DNA of 35,773 nt from Fidelibacterota bacterium (lineage in GTDB: Bacteria > Fidelibacterota > Marinisomatia > Marinisomatales > UBA1611): NCBI GenBank assembly GCA_002708715.1, contig PAPB01000019.1, forward strand, positions 32,025 to 67,797. The letters run 5' to 3'. Below the pieces are notes generated by a model. It saw nothing but the letters and a program-made list of their open reading frames with translations, was not told the DNA's origin and did no database searches. Position 1 is the first letter of the stretch. The number at the start of each line of letters is the position of its first letter. Shown here piece by piece: positions 1-8,629 of the stretch. The position numbers were made by a program, and so were the translations under genes.

Positions 1-2
1 AT

Positions 3-1244
3 ACTAAACTCTTTTCAAGTATCCATTCTCAAAAGCGAAAATCTTATGGAACAATATACTTCCCAATTGCCTTTTTTATAATGACATGGCTATTTTGGGA
101 TTATAGTGACTTTATAATTATCAGCCTATTAATTCTAACATTTGCTGACCCACTTGCTAGCCAAATTGGTAGCTCTATAAAGTCACCAAAAATGTTTAAA
201 GTTTGGCATGATGAAAAATCAATTGAAGGAACGGTTACTTTTTTTATTGTTACAATCATAATTCTTTTTTTTGGATCTAGGATATTATTATCCTATACAG
301 GGTTGCATCTTATAGGTTTTATTATAGTTACTACAGTTTTTACTACTATTGCAGAGATTACAAGTAAAGAAGGAACAGATAACCTTTCTATCCCATTAGT
401 TTCTATTCTAATCATGATTGGATATAATAATTCTATTTCGGAGGAATCATTATATTTAAATAATACAATAATTAATTCAGATTTTTTATCAATAATATTT
501 ATATCCATTTTTCTTTTCATTGCATATCATTTTAAATCATTATCCTTAAGTGGATATTTTGGATCCTTAATTATGGGTGCAATAATTATCTTTTATGGCT
601 CTGTGTTTAATTTAATCCTTTTGGCAGTATTTTTCGTTTTTAGTTCATCTTTAGGGAAATTAATTAAAGATCATTCTTTTAAAGCACCATCACCATCTAA
701 TAGAAATATAACACAAGTATTTTGTAATGGCGGTATTGCATTAATTATCTGTATTTATGATTTTTTCATTTTTGATTTTAACTATTTATATATGTTTACA
801 GCATCAATTGCTGCAGCAATGTCAGATACGTGGGGTACTGAATTTGGAAAACTATCTAAATCAAAACCTATATCTATTATTACAGGTAAAACAATTAATC
901 ATGGACTCTCTGGGGGAATCACCCAAATTGGTACACTAGGATCTCTACTTGGATCTTGCATTATTGGTTTTACATTATGGATATTATTACCTATCTCAGA
1001 TATACTAATATACGGTGTAATCATATCAGGGTTTTTAGCGGCAATCTTTGATTCTATTTTAGGAGGTACTATTCAAGGAAAGTTTATCACCCCTGAAGGA
1101 AATATATTGGAAATCGAAACAAAAAATTCTTCACTTATTTCAGGATATCGATTAATTAATAATAATGTCGTTAATTTTATTGCAACACTATCTGGACCAA
1201 TAATAATGACAGCCTATACTATGATAATTGGTAATATTTTATAA
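3..1244 (+). CDS. Fused polyprenol/phytol kinase-like and DUF92 membrane protein (5' partial)
   Basis: This is an integral membrane protein whose 5' end lies outside the window. The frame is open from base 3, so the first internal ATG (81) is not the true start: the codons before it read RKSYGTIYFPIAFF, which fits the conserved core of the CTP-dependent dolichol/phytol kinase family. That domain continues with LTFADPLASQIGSS and EKSIEGT. A second domain follows (from about residue 165 of the visible part) with many membrane segments and the DUF92/VTE6-like signature SDTWGTEFGKLSK, then GLSGGITQIGTLGSLLGS. By family knowledge the two domains act in successive phosphorylation of isoprenoid alcohols such as phytol or farnesol; the substrate here is inference. 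It converges on the minus-strand genes to its right. I am confident of the family and unsure of the reaction. Confidence 0.8.
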   Translation, partial: TKLFSSIHSQKRKSYGTIYFPIAFFIMTWLFWDYSDFIIISLLILTFADPLASQIGSSIKSPKMFKVWHDEKSIEGTVTFFIVTIIILFFGSRILLSYTGLHLIGFIIVTTVFTTIAEITSKEGTDNLSIPLVSILIMIGYNNSISEESLYLNNTIINSDFLSIIFISIFLFIAYHFKSLSLSGYFGSLIMGAIIIFYGSVFNLILLAVFFVFSSSLGKLIKDHSFKAPSPSNRNITQVFCNGGIALIICIYDFFIFDFNYLYMFTASIAAAMSDTWGTEFGKLSKSKPISIITGKTINHGLSGGITQIGTLGSLLGSCIIGFTLWILLPISDILIYGVIISGFLAAIFDSILGGTIQGKFITPEGNILEIETKNSSLISGYRLINNNVVNFIATLSGPIIMTAYTMIIGNIL

Positions 1245-1290
1245 TAGTATGTATACTGAATTAGACATTTTACCGCACAATTATAATTAA

Positions 1291-1322
1291 ACTAATAGAT
1301 TTATTATTAGTAGTATTTTTTT
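1291..1322 (+). terminator. Possible weak intrinsic terminator of the kinase/DUF92 gene
   Basis: A 7-bp inverted repeat (ACTAATA at 1291-1297, TATTAGT at 1305-1311) with a 7-nt loop is followed by AGTA and a run of seven T (1316-1322). It lies 46 bases past the stop codon of the plus-strand gene. The stem has only one G-C pair, so it would be weak. The rest of the 155-base convergent gap (1245-1399) is AT-rich with no gene I can see. Confidence 0.35.
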
Positions 1323-1399
1323 ATAAAGTAAGGTTCAAACAGATTATTATATTTCCTATAATTACTTAATAGAAAAATATTAATCTGTAAAGATAAAGA

Positions 1400-1633
1400 T
1401 TAGATTACTTTATATACTAGTAAACCTACCATTACTATTAAAGAAATAAAAATTAGGGAAACTCCCATATTCCCTTTTTTTATTTCCTCCCATTCATCAA
1501 TATCAGTAGAAAGCATATCAAATACTTTTAACGCAATCCCAATTCCAAATGCAAAACCAACAGCAGCGGTTACTGACCAACCAATTGCTCTAGCATATTG
1601 CATAAAAATTGTACCCCAATCAAGACCAGGCAT
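1400..1633 (-). CDS. DUF350-type small membrane protein
   Basis: A 77-residue protein with two predicted membrane segments (about residues 14-38 and 57-76) joined by a charged loop containing DEWEEIKKGNMG. The pattern Trp-x-x-Ile-x-x-x-Asn just before the second segment resembles a single DUF350 repeat, a family of small inner-membrane proteins of unknown role. The start is well supported: AAGGAG sits 5 nt before the ATG. It lies 9 nt downstream of the small secreted protein gene, so the two are probably co-transcribed and may act together. It is the last minus-strand gene before the convergent gap. The DUF350 assignment is by pattern only. Confidence 0.6.
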   Translation of the reverse strand: MPGLDWGTIFMQYARAIGWSVTAAVGFAFGIGIALKVFDMLSTDIDEWEEIKKGNMGVSLIFISLIVMVGLLVYKVI

Positions 1634-1642
1634 AATAACTCC

Positions 1643-2083
1643 TTATTGGATTTTTATATTTTTCATTATTTCTTGCATAAACTCCGAAGAATCCATGCGG
1701 CCATCTGCTAATGAAATAGCCATTTTCGAACTACATTGTGCACTAAATGTAGTATATTCATCTTTAGATGATGGCACTACAACATTTAAACTAATAATTT
1801 TAGGTGTGTAAGCATTAGACAAAGCCATTTCTATTTGATGAGCAATTGCTTGCCCAACAGATGCAAACCCAACTAACATATACATCTCAAAATTATTTCT
1901 ACCACTTTCCAAATTAATTTCTACATCACTTTCACCTAAGTTAAGCTGTGAAGATTCAATTTTTATACGATAAGATTTACAAACTTCTTTAACTTTTTTC
2001 TTAAATGCGTAATTACCCATCAAAACATTTGCATTTAATAAAAGGATAAAAAATATAGTAAAAAGATTTCTTCTTGAGTGCAT
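1643..2083 (-). CDS. Small secreted protein of unknown function
   Basis: A 146-residue protein that I do not recognise. Residues 1-23 form a Sec-type signal peptide: basic MHSRR, a hydrophobic core FTIFFILLLNANVLM, then a small residue near Gly23. The mature part is mixed alpha/beta in character, with GFASVGQAIAHQIEMALS near residues 72-89 suggesting a helix. It has two cysteines (about 35 and 117) that could form a disulfide after export. There is no lipobox. It lies 51 nt after hutI and 9 nt before the DUF350-type gene, which suggests an envelope-associated pair rather than a histidine-pathway role. The ribosome binding site is weak, so the start is moderately sure. Confidence 0.65.
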   Translation of the reverse strand: MHSRRNLFTIFFILLLNANVLMGNYAFKKKVKEVCKSYRIKIESSQLNLGESDVEINLESGRNNFEMYMLVGFASVGQAIAHQIEMALSNAYTPKIISLNVVVPSSKDEYTTFSAQCSSKMAISLADGRMDSSEFMQEIMKNIKIQ

Positions 2084-2134
2084 TTATTTCACTAAAATGT
2101 TCAACCTGATTTTACACTATTGCTTTTTGGTAAA

Positions 2135-3343
2135 TCAAGCGCTAAATACAATATCTCCATTTTTAAAAACCGATCTAACCGTATGCCTATTAACTGAATA
2201 TGGTAATTGTTCTATACGAGAAAAATCCCAAATAACAATATCAGCATTTTTCCCTTTTTCAATAGATCCAATAACATTATCCATCATTAATGATTTAGCT
2301 GCTATAAAAGTAGAAGACTCTATAGCATCTAAAATATTCATTTGTAAATAAAGGCATGCTAAAGTTATGATGAATGGCATTGATTGTATATTACAGCTTC
2401 CTGGATTATAATCAGTAGCAAGTGCAATACTAATACCACTATCTTTAATTTTATGATATGGAGCATATTCATGCTTACCTAAAAAAAATGTAGTTCCTGG
2501 AAGCAAAGTAGCCACTACATCATTTTCAGCTAAAGATTTGATACCATCTATACTAATAGCCATTAAGTGATCAGCACTTACTACTTTAAGTTCTCCAGCT
2601 AAATTAGCCGCACCTGAATCACAAAATTCATCTGCATGAATTCTTGGGTATAAGTTATATTTTTTTCCTCTATTTATTATTTTGGTAGTTTGATCAAGAT
2701 CGAAATAGCCATTTTCACAAAAAACATCATTAAATTTAGCAATTCCTTGTTTAGCTACTTCTGGAATCATTTCATTACATATTAAATCAACATACTCTTC
2801 TTTACGATTTTGATATTCTTTTGGAAAAGCATGCGCTCCCATAAATGTAGGAACCATATCTATTTTATGATCTTGATTAACTGTATTTATTATATCCAAA
2901 GATTTTAATTCTGATATTGTTGATAAGCCATAGCCACTTTTACATTCTACAGTAGTTGTACCAAATTTTAAAAAATTATTCATTCTTGATTTAACTTTAT
3001 CAATCAAAAGTGATTTTGAAGTATTTCTTAAGGAATCGATACTATTTAATATACCGCCTCCTTTTGCACTAATTTCTTCATAAGACATACCTCCTGCTCG
3101 CATAAGAAATTCATCCTCCCTTGAATTATAAAATACTGGATGTGTATGTGGATCAACAAAACCAGGGGTTACAAGTTTATTTTTACAATCAAAAAATTTA
3201 TCTGCTGGTCCAAGGTTTTTTCCTATCTCTAAAATTTTCCCTTTATCAATTATTATTTCAACATTATTATAACGGCACATTGCATCTTTTTCAGTATTAT
3301 AACTAATTAGTTCTCCTATATTTCCAATTTTCAATGATTTCAT
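2135..3343 (-). CDS. hutI: Imidazolonepropionase
   Basis: A 402-residue cytoplasmic metal-dependent amidohydrolase that opens the ring of 4-imidazolone-5-propionate to N-formimidoyl-L-glutamate, the third step of histidine degradation. Visible metal and active-site motifs are PGFVDPHTHP (His66, His68), IHADEF (His236, Glu239), ADHL (His259) and ATDYNPGS (Asp311), in the order typical of HutI. The length is normal for the family and the protein looks intact. It follows hutU by 14 nt, so it is read on the same message and takes the product of that enzyme. hutH and the final formimidoylglutamate-processing enzyme are not in the window. Confidence 0.95.
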   Translation of the reverse strand: MKSLKIGNIGELISYNTEKDAMCRYNNVEIIIDKGKILEIGKNLGPADKFFDCKNKLVTPGFVDPHTHPVFYNSREDEFLMRAGGMSYEEISAKGGGILNSIDSLRNTSKSLLIDKVKSRMNNFLKFGTTTVECKSGYGLSTISELKSLDIINTVNQDHKIDMVPTFMGAHAFPKEYQNRKEEYVDLICNEMIPEVAKQGIAKFNDVFCENGYFDLDQTTKIINRGKKYNLYPRIHADEFCDSGAANLAGELKVVSADHLMAISIDGIKSLAENDVVATLLPGTTFFLGKHEYAPYHKIKDSGISIALATDYNPGSCNIQSMPFIITLACLYLQMNILDAIESSTFIAAKSLMMDNVIGSIEKGKNADIVIWDFSRIEQLPYSVNRHTVRSVFKNGDIVFSA

Positions 3344-3358
3344 AAAAAATATCTCACA

Positions 3359-5014
3359 TTAAGATCCAAGCATCGGAATATCAATATCCCATTTTTTAGA
3401 GTTTTCAATAGCATCATCGTATCCTGCATCTGCGTGACGGAATATTCCCATTTTCGGATCATTAGTTAATACTGCCTCTATTCTAGAATCCATTTCTTTT
3501 GTACCATCAGCAACAATTACTTGACCTGAATGTATAGAATACCCCATACCAACTCCACCGCCATGATGAAAAGAAACCCATGAAGCTCCACTAGCTGTAT
3601 TAAGAAGAGCATTTAATATAGGCCAATCACCTACAGCATCACTCCCATCTTTCATTGCCTCGGTTTCTCTATATGGAGAAGCAACAGATCCACAGTCTAA
3701 ATGGTCTCTTCCTATAACAATAGGTGCTGATATTTCTCCTGTTCGAACCATCTCATTAATTTTTAATCCAAACCTCGCTCTTTCACCATACCCTAACCAA
3801 CAAATTCTTGATGGTAGACCTTGAAATTGCACTTTTTCTCTTGCCATTTCTATCCAATTACACAGAGAATCATCAGAAGAAAACATTTCTAAAATCTTTT
3901 GATCCGTTTTAAATATATCCTCTTTATCACCTGATAACGCTACCCATCGAAAAGGTCCTTTACCCTCACAAAATAATGGTCTAATATATTCAGGAACAAA
4001 CCCAGGATAATCAAAAGCCTCTTTTACCCCTGCTTTAAAAGCCTGAGCTCTAAGATTATTTCCATAATCAAAAGCTATTGCACCCATTTCTTTTAACTTT
4101 AAAATCCCTTTAACATGTTCTGCCATAGACCTTGCAGCTTCTTCCAAGTAATGTTTAGGGTTTTTTTCTCTTAAGGTGTCAGCCTCAATCATCGAGTAAT
4201 GATTAGGATAATAGCCGACAAGTTCATCATGCGCTGAAGTTTGATCAGTTACTAAATCTGGTATAAATTTTCTTTTTATAAATTCTGGAATAATATCAGC
4301 TGCATTTCCTAATAATCCAATAGATAAAGGCTTTTTATTTGTAATGGATTTTTTTGCTAATTTAATTGCTTCTTCAATCGAATTTGTAGAGATATCAAGA
4401 TAACTTGTTTCAAGTCTTTTTTGTATTCGATTGCTATCAATTTCGATACATACTGCGACTCCTCCTGCCATAGTTATAGCGAGTGGCTGTGCACCACCCA
4501 TACCTCCTAAACCAGCAGTAAGTACAAATTTTCCTTTAAGTGTATTTGAATTCCAATGCTTTTTTGCTGCTGCAACAAATGTTTCATATGTACCTTGCAA
4601 TATGCCTTGCGTACCTATGTAAATCCAACTCCCTGCAGTCATTTGGCCATACATCATCAATCCATCTGCTTCTAATTGATTAAAATGTTCCCAATTTGCC
4701 CATTTAGGAACAAGATTAGAATTAGCAATAATTACTCTTGGAGCATACGTATGCGTTTTTGCAACACCTACAGGTTTACCAGATTGAATTAATAAAGTTT
4801 CATTTTCTCTTAATCTTTTTAATACTTTTAATATAGAATTATAACTATCCCAATCTCTTGCAGCCTTACCTTTACCACCGTAAACAATCAATTCTGATGG
4901 TTTTTCTGCAACTTCAGAACATAAATTATGTTGAATCATTCTGTATACTGCTTCGATTTGCCAATTCCGACAAACTATATCAGTACCCGTTGGAGGTTGA
5001 ATTTTTCTAATCAT
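3359..5014 (-). CDS. hutU: Urocanate hydratase (urocanase)
   Basis: A 551-residue NAD-dependent lyase that hydrates urocanate to imidazolonepropionate, the second step of histidine catabolism. Features seen are [10 protein letters not shown] near residue 46, the Rossmann-type loop GLGGMGG (168-174), [19 protein letters not shown] (257-275), the urocanase signature [10 protein letters not shown] (397-406) with its conserved Cys405, and [16 protein letters not shown] (435-450). The length is the usual 550-560. The ATG start fits the N-terminal alignment with known urocanases, although the ribosome binding site is weak. It lies 22 nt after the GHL10-like gene and 14 nt before hutI. Confidence 0.96.
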   Translation of the reverse strand: MIRKIQPPTGTDIVCRNWQIEAVYRMIQHNLCSEVAEKPSELIVYGGKGKAARDWDSYNSILKVLKRLRENETLLIQSGKPVGVAKTHTYAPRVIIANSNLVPKWANWEHFNQLEADGLMMYGQMTAGSWIYIGTQGILQGTYETFVAAAKKHWNSNTLKGKFVLTAGLGGMGGAQPLAITMAGGVAVCIEIDSNRIQKRLETSYLDISTNSIEEAIKLAKKSITNKKPLSIGLLGNAADIIPEFIKRKFIPDLVTDQTSAHDELVGYYPNHYSMIEADTLREKNPKHYLEEAARSMAEHVKGILKLKEMGAIAFDYGNNLRAQAFKAGVKEAFDYPGFVPEYIRPLFCEGKGPFRWVALSGDKEDIFKTDQKILEMFSSDDSLCNWIEMAREKVQFQGLPSRICWLGYGERARFGLKINEMVRTGEISAPIVIGRDHLDCGSVASPYRETEAMKDGSDAVGDWPILNALLNTASGASWVSFHHGGGVGMGYSIHSGQVIVADGTKEMDSRIEAVLTNDPKMGIFRHADAGYDDAIENSKKWDIDIPMLGS

Positions 5015-5036
5015 ACTTTACTTATTTTAAGAGTTT

Positions 5037-6179
5037 TCAATCTAAATATTTAATTATTCCTTTAGCATATTTGGAATCATTTTTAAAAACAGTGTAAGAG
5101 AATATACTAACACCACCAAATTTATTCTTTCTTGTGTCCTTTATTTTTGTACCAGCCGAATCAAAATTTTGATTATATATTCCAATACCCATTATTACAT
5201 TATCAATTAAATCAGGATCAAGACCATTTATGATTGATACAATGTTTTTATTAAATACTTTATTATCTTTGGTGTAATTCATTGGTACTGCCCAATCAAT
5301 ATATCCATTATTTAGCCAAACATCCCATTCTTGTGAAAATGTATTATGAGCTTGATGTATATTTGGCTTTACAGCAGCAGAGATTATGCAATGTGGTTGA
5401 TATGCACGAATTCTCATTGATGCCTTCTTTAAAAATTTTGTAATTGCATGTTTTTTAAATTCTGAAAATTTTAATTTATTCTGTAAAGCTATCGAAGGAA
5501 TCCCAGGCATTCCACTTGAATAATTTAAAAAGAATTTTAACCCAGTTGGGTTCATCCCCCATCCTAAGTTATGATAACGAATATAATCAAAATGAATTCC
5601 ATCAAGATGATAATTCTGTAATAATTCTGTAATAATATTTTGTAAATGCGCATCTACTTCAGGATGCGTCGGCGCTAAATAAAACCCTTCCCCATTTATA
5701 TTTTTATTTTTTTTCATCAAATTTAAAGTATTTGGGACATCCATAATATCAGGATGTTTAGTATCTAGCCATTCAGGATGATTTAACAATAAATGATCCT
5801 CTTGAATTGGCTTTTCTGGAGAAGACCATAAATAATATACATTTAGCCATGCATGAATTTTAAAATTTTTACCTTTAGCTTTCTTTAAAATATATTCTAA
5901 GGGATCAAATTTAGTTTTCCTTAATAAATGAGTTCTTGGCACTAATTTTGAAGAATAATAAGCATCTCCTCTCCCTCGCACTTGAACAAATAAATTATTA
6001 TAGTTGTTATTTTCAGCAAATTGTAAAACCTCATCTATATCTGCTTTTGTAATAATATGATCACGTACAATCCACAAGGCGCGATTATCCAAAGAACTAG
6101 CTTCTAACTGAACGATTAGAAAAAAAATAAGGGCAATATATATTGCCCTTAAGATTTGTTCCTGTGTGGATTTAATCAA
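5037..6179 (-). CDS. Secreted GHL10-type glycoside hydrolase-like protein
   Basis: A protein of up to 380 residues from the GHL10 (old DUF187, YngK-like) family, TIM-barrel proteins predicted to act on polysaccharide or cell-wall glycans. Typical motifs are NRALWIVRD (32-40), NNLFVQVRGRGDAYY (61-75), FKIHAWLNVYYLW (106-118), HLDGIHFDYIRYH (191-203) and YIDWAVPMNYT (293-303). The N-terminus has a hydrophobic stretch (about 12-25) consistent with a signal peptide. The start is uncertain: this reading begins at TTG without a clear ribosome binding site, 21 nt after the rplQ stop codon and in the same frame. There is no nearby ATG. The terminator hairpin of the ribosomal block lies within codons 10-17. 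A later TTG (codon 30) would remove the signal. Substrate unknown. Confidence 0.8.
   Translation of the reverse strand: MIKSTQEQILRAIYIALIFFLIVQLEASSLDNRALWIVRDHIITKADIDEVLQFAENNNYNNLFVQVRGRGDAYYSSKLVPRTHLLRKTKFDPLEYILKKAKGKNFKIHAWLNVYYLWSSPEKPIQEDHLLLNHPEWLDTKHPDIMDVPNTLNLMKKNKNINGEGFYLAPTHPEVDAHLQNIITELLQNYHLDGIHFDYIRYHNLGWGMNPTGLKFFLNYSSGMPGIPSIALQNKLKFSEFKKHAITKFLKKASMRIRAYQPHCIISAAVKPNIHQAHNTFSQEWDVWLNNGYIDWAVPMNYTKDNKVFNKNIVSIINGLDPDLIDNVIMGIGIYNQNFDSAGTKIKDTRKNKFGGVSIFSYTVFKNDSKYAKGIIKYLD
6120..6151 (-). terminator. Strong intrinsic terminator after rplQ
   Basis: On the minus strand a perfect palindrome (TAAGGGCAATAT and its complement, 6128-6151) with a GGGC/GCCC core is followed immediately by eight T (6127-6120). 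It begins 50 nt past the rplQ stop codon and is the only strong terminator I find at the end of the roughly 29-kb ribosomal block. It falls inside the N-terminal coding region proposed for the GHL10-like gene. Confidence 0.85.
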
Positions 6180-6200
6180 AATATATGATAATACTAATTT

Positions 6201-6593
6201 TTATTTTTCAGCCTGTTCTTCAGATGTAATATTATTGACAAAATCAACAAATTCTATAATCGATAATGGCGCACAATCATTATCTCTAAATCCAAGTTTC
6301 GTTATACGCGTGTACCCACCATTACGTTCTGAAAAAGCAGGTGCAACTACATCAAAAAGTTCTCTAACAGTCGATTTATGAGGTATTTTTTTTAGCACTT
6401 GCCTCCTAGAATGAATATCCCCTTTTTTAGCACGAGTAACCAGCGGTTCAATATAACTTCTTAACTCTTTAGCTTTTGCATCTGTTGTTTTTATTTTTTT
6501 ATGAGTAATTAAAGCCAAAGCTAAATTCGACATTAATGCCTTTCTATGGGCTGTTTTCCTACTTAGCTTTCGTCCAGACTTTCTATGCCGCAT
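6201..6593 (-). CDS. rplQ: 50S ribosomal protein L17
   Basis: A 130-residue L17, a large-subunit protein near the exit tunnel. The N-terminus MRHRKSGRKLSRKTAHRKAL is diagnostic, followed by LALITHKKIKTTDAKAKELR. The C-terminal half (YTRITKLGFRDNDCAPLSII) is complete and ends in a short acidic tail. It is the last gene of the alpha cluster, 2 nt after rpoA, and the strong terminator lies 50 nt past its stop codon. Confidence 0.97.
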   Translation of the reverse strand: MRHRKSGRKLSRKTAHRKALMSNLALALITHKKIKTTDAKAKELRSYIEPLVTRAKKGDIHSRRQVLKKIPHKSTVRELFDVVAPAFSERNGGYTRITKLGFRDNDCAPLSIIEFVDFVNNITSEEQAEK

Positions 6594-6595
6594 TT

Positions 6596-7570
6596 TTATG
6601 CCTCATCAGCCATAATTTGATCAACTTGCATACCAAATTGAAGATTCATCGAATCAAGCTTTTCAACAAGCTCAGTAAGTGATTTACGACCAAAGTTTTT
6701 ATATTTGAGCATTTGGTTTTCCTCTTTACTCACTAACTCATGAATAAATTTTATACCAGCTGCTTGAAGACAATTATAACTTCTTACAGATAATTCCATT
6801 TCATCAATTGTTTGAGATAATAATTTTCTCAAGGCCATTGTCTCTTCTGACAGACCATCTGATATTTCAAGAACACTCGGATTTGCAATAGCTTCAATAA
6901 ACATTAAATGATCTCTTAAATATGTTGCAGAATACGAAACAGCATCTTTTGCTGTAATTGATCCATCTGTATCTACTGAAAGATTTAAAATTTCAATTGG
7001 GTCTTTTGCTCCTGGAACTGGAGTAACATTAAAAGTCGCTTTTGTAACAGGATTAAAAATGCTATCAATTGAAAGTGTGCCAACAGGAAGATTAGGTTTA
7101 TCATTTTCTTCAGAAGGCACATAACCTTTTCCTATTCCAATACGAAGTTCAATATCTAATTTACCTTTAGAATTAATTTCTGTAATATATTCATCTGGAT
7201 TTAATATTTCAAATTGATCACTAGCATCTTGAATATGCTTAGCAGTAAATATTGTCTTTCCTTTTATTGATAGCTCAATTTTATCAGGCTCATTATCCAT
7301 TAATTTAAAACGCACTTTCTTAAGGTTCATTATAATATCAGCAACATCTTCCTTAACACCATCAATAGTTGAAAATTCATGTTGTACTCCATCAATTTTT
7401 ACATTGGTAATTGCTGCTCCTGGTATACTAGTTAATAATACACGACGCATTGCATTACCTAACGTTGTACCATAGCCTCGTTCAAGTGGCTGGAGCGAGA
7501 AAGATCCTTTATTATCAGATTTTGAATCAGATTTATAATCGATATTCAGTTCAAGTACTTTATTTGCCAT
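6596..7570 (-). CDS. rpoA: RNA polymerase alpha subunit
   Basis: A 324-residue alpha subunit that dimerises to nucleate core RNA polymerase assembly. The N-terminal domain shows LERGYGTTLGNAMRRVLLTS (residues 28-47) and VKEDVADIIMNLK. The C-terminal domain, joined by a linker near residue 240, has the helix-hairpin-helix region ELSVRSYNCLQAAGIKFIHE and NFGRKSLTELVEKL, which contacts UP elements and activators. Length and domain layout are standard. It sits between rpsD (20 nt) and rplQ (2 nt), the classic alpha-operon position. Confidence 0.98.
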   Translation of the reverse strand: MANKVLELNIDYKSDSKSDNKGSFSLQPLERGYGTTLGNAMRRVLLTSIPGAAITNVKIDGVQHEFSTIDGVKEDVADIIMNLKKVRFKLMDNEPDKIELSIKGKTIFTAKHIQDASDQFEILNPDEYITEINSKGKLDIELRIGIGKGYVPSEENDKPNLPVGTLSIDSIFNPVTKATFNVTPVPGAKDPIEILNLSVDTDGSITAKDAVSYSATYLRDHLMFIEAIANPSVLEISDGLSEETMALRKLLSQTIDEMELSVRSYNCLQAAGIKFIHELVSKEENQMLKYKNFGRKSLTELVEKLDSMNLQFGMQVDQIMADEA

Positions 7571-7590
7571 TTCATATTTTCCTATTTAAA

Positions 7591-8208
7591 TTATTTTGAA
7601 TAAAGTTCAACAACAAGTTGTTCATTTACAGTTAATTGCATTTCATCACGTTCAGGTACGGAATTAAAGGTTCCTAACATTTTGGCCTTATCTAAAGATA
7701 GCCATTCTAGCTGAATGTCTCCTTTTATACGTTTCATAGAATCAATGATGACATCCATTTTTTTACTTTTATCTCTAACTGATATTTCATCACCAGACTT
7801 AACAATTAATGAAGGGATGTTAACACATTGACCATTAAGTAAAATATGTTTATGACTAACAAGTTGTCTTGCAGCTGGCCTTGAAGAAGCAAATCCAAGT
7901 CTATATACAACATTATCAAGACGGCTTTCCAATAGTTGTAACATATTTGTTCCAGTCTCACCTTTCATTTTTTCAGCCTTTCCAAAAGTTAGTCTAAATT
8001 GTTTCTCCAATAAACCATACATAAATTTTATTTTCTGCTTCTCTCTCAACTGTAAACCATAATTTGATAATTTAGATCTTCTTGTCTGCCCATGTTGCCC
8101 TGGGTTATATGGTTTTCGATTTAATAAACGGTCGTATTTAGGATTTCCAAAAATATTTTCGCCAAACTTTCTAACAAGTTTTCCTTTGGCAGTAGATAAT
8201 TTCGCCAT
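7591..8208 (-). CDS. rpsD: 30S ribosomal protein S4
   Basis: A 205-residue S4, a primary 16S rRNA binder that starts assembly of the 30S body. I place the start at the ATG at 8208 (MAKLSTAKGKLVRKFGEN). A longer reading from 8244 would overlap rpsK and add a lysine-rich segment with no counterpart in S4, while GAAGG precedes 8208 at usable spacing. Visible parts are RKPYNPGQHGQTRRSK and the S4 RNA-binding domain LESRLDNVVYRLGFASSR with QLVSHKHILLNG. It has no N-terminal zinc cysteines. In many bacteria S4 is the feedback repressor of this operon; no such site is recognised here. Confidence 0.96.
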   Translation of the reverse strand: MAKLSTAKGKLVRKFGENIFGNPKYDRLLNRKPYNPGQHGQTRRSKLSNYGLQLREKQKIKFMYGLLEKQFRLTFGKAEKMKGETGTNMLQLLESRLDNVVYRLGFASSRPAARQLVSHKHILLNGQCVNIPSLIVKSGDEISVRDKSKKMDVIIDSMKRIKGDIQLEWLSLDKAKMLGTFNSVPERDEMQLTVNEQLVVELYSK

Positions 8209-8213
8209 GATTA

Positions 8214-8600
8214 CTAAACCCTTCTTCTTTTTGGAGGACGACATCCATTATGCGGTAGAGGTGTAACATCTTTAATACTAGTTATTTGAAGTCCACCTAC
8301 AGCCAAAGCTCTAATCGCTGATTCTCTACCTGCGCCTGGACCCTTTACCTTAACATCAATACTTGTCAACCCTAAAGCAATTCCAACTTTTGCTGCCTTT
8401 TCTGCAGCTAAAGTTGCAGCATATGCAGTGCTTTTTCTTGAACCTTTAAAACCAGATGTACCAGCTTTTTCCCAAATTATTACATTACCAGATTTATCTG
8501 TAATCGTAACGTGTGTATTATTAAATGTAGATTTAATATGAGCCTGACCATGTGGCCCAATATTTTTTTTCTTTTTTTTCTTAGATGTAACTTCTGCCAA
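8214..8600 (-). CDS. rpsK: 30S ribosomal protein S11
   Basis: A 128-residue S11, which lines the mRNA exit region of the 30S platform. Motifs are [54 protein letters not shown] and the C-terminal [16 protein letters not shown]. The start is TTG, preceded at 5 nt by AAGAGG. A lysine run follows the start (TSKKKKKKN). It lies 29 nt after rpsM and 5 nt before the chosen rpsD start. Confidence 0.97.
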   Translation of the reverse strand: MAEVTSKKKKKKNIGPHGQAHIKSTFNNTHVTITDKSGNVIIWEKAGTSGFKGSRKSTAYAATLAAEKAAKVGIALGLTSIDVKVKGPGAGRESAIRALAVGGLQITSIKDVTPLPHNGCRPPKRRRV

Positions 8601-8629
8601 AATAACCTCTTTTTTAAGATAGAATAATA

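Noticed and set aside
1246-1257. Near-palindrome AGTATGTATACT just past the kinase/DUF92 gene
   Set aside because: It is short and AT-rich with no T tract. There is nothing to suggest an operator at a gene's 3' end.
1339-1388. A long AT-rich hairpin (ACAGATTA and TAATCTGT with a further 6-bp inner stem)
   Set aside because: It is nearly all A-T, has a two-base bulge and a 20-base loop, and lacks a T run on the minus side. Chance is likely in such AT-rich DNA.
4431-4622. Plus-strand open frames opposite hutU and opposite many ribosomal genes
   Set aside because: They are antisense shadows of conserved genes, lack ribosome binding sites and resemble no family.
8209-8244. A longer N-terminus for rpsD (extra lysine-rich segment from 8244)
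   Set aside because: It overlaps the conserved end of rpsK in another frame, has no counterpart in S4, and the ATG at 8208 has a better ribosome binding site.
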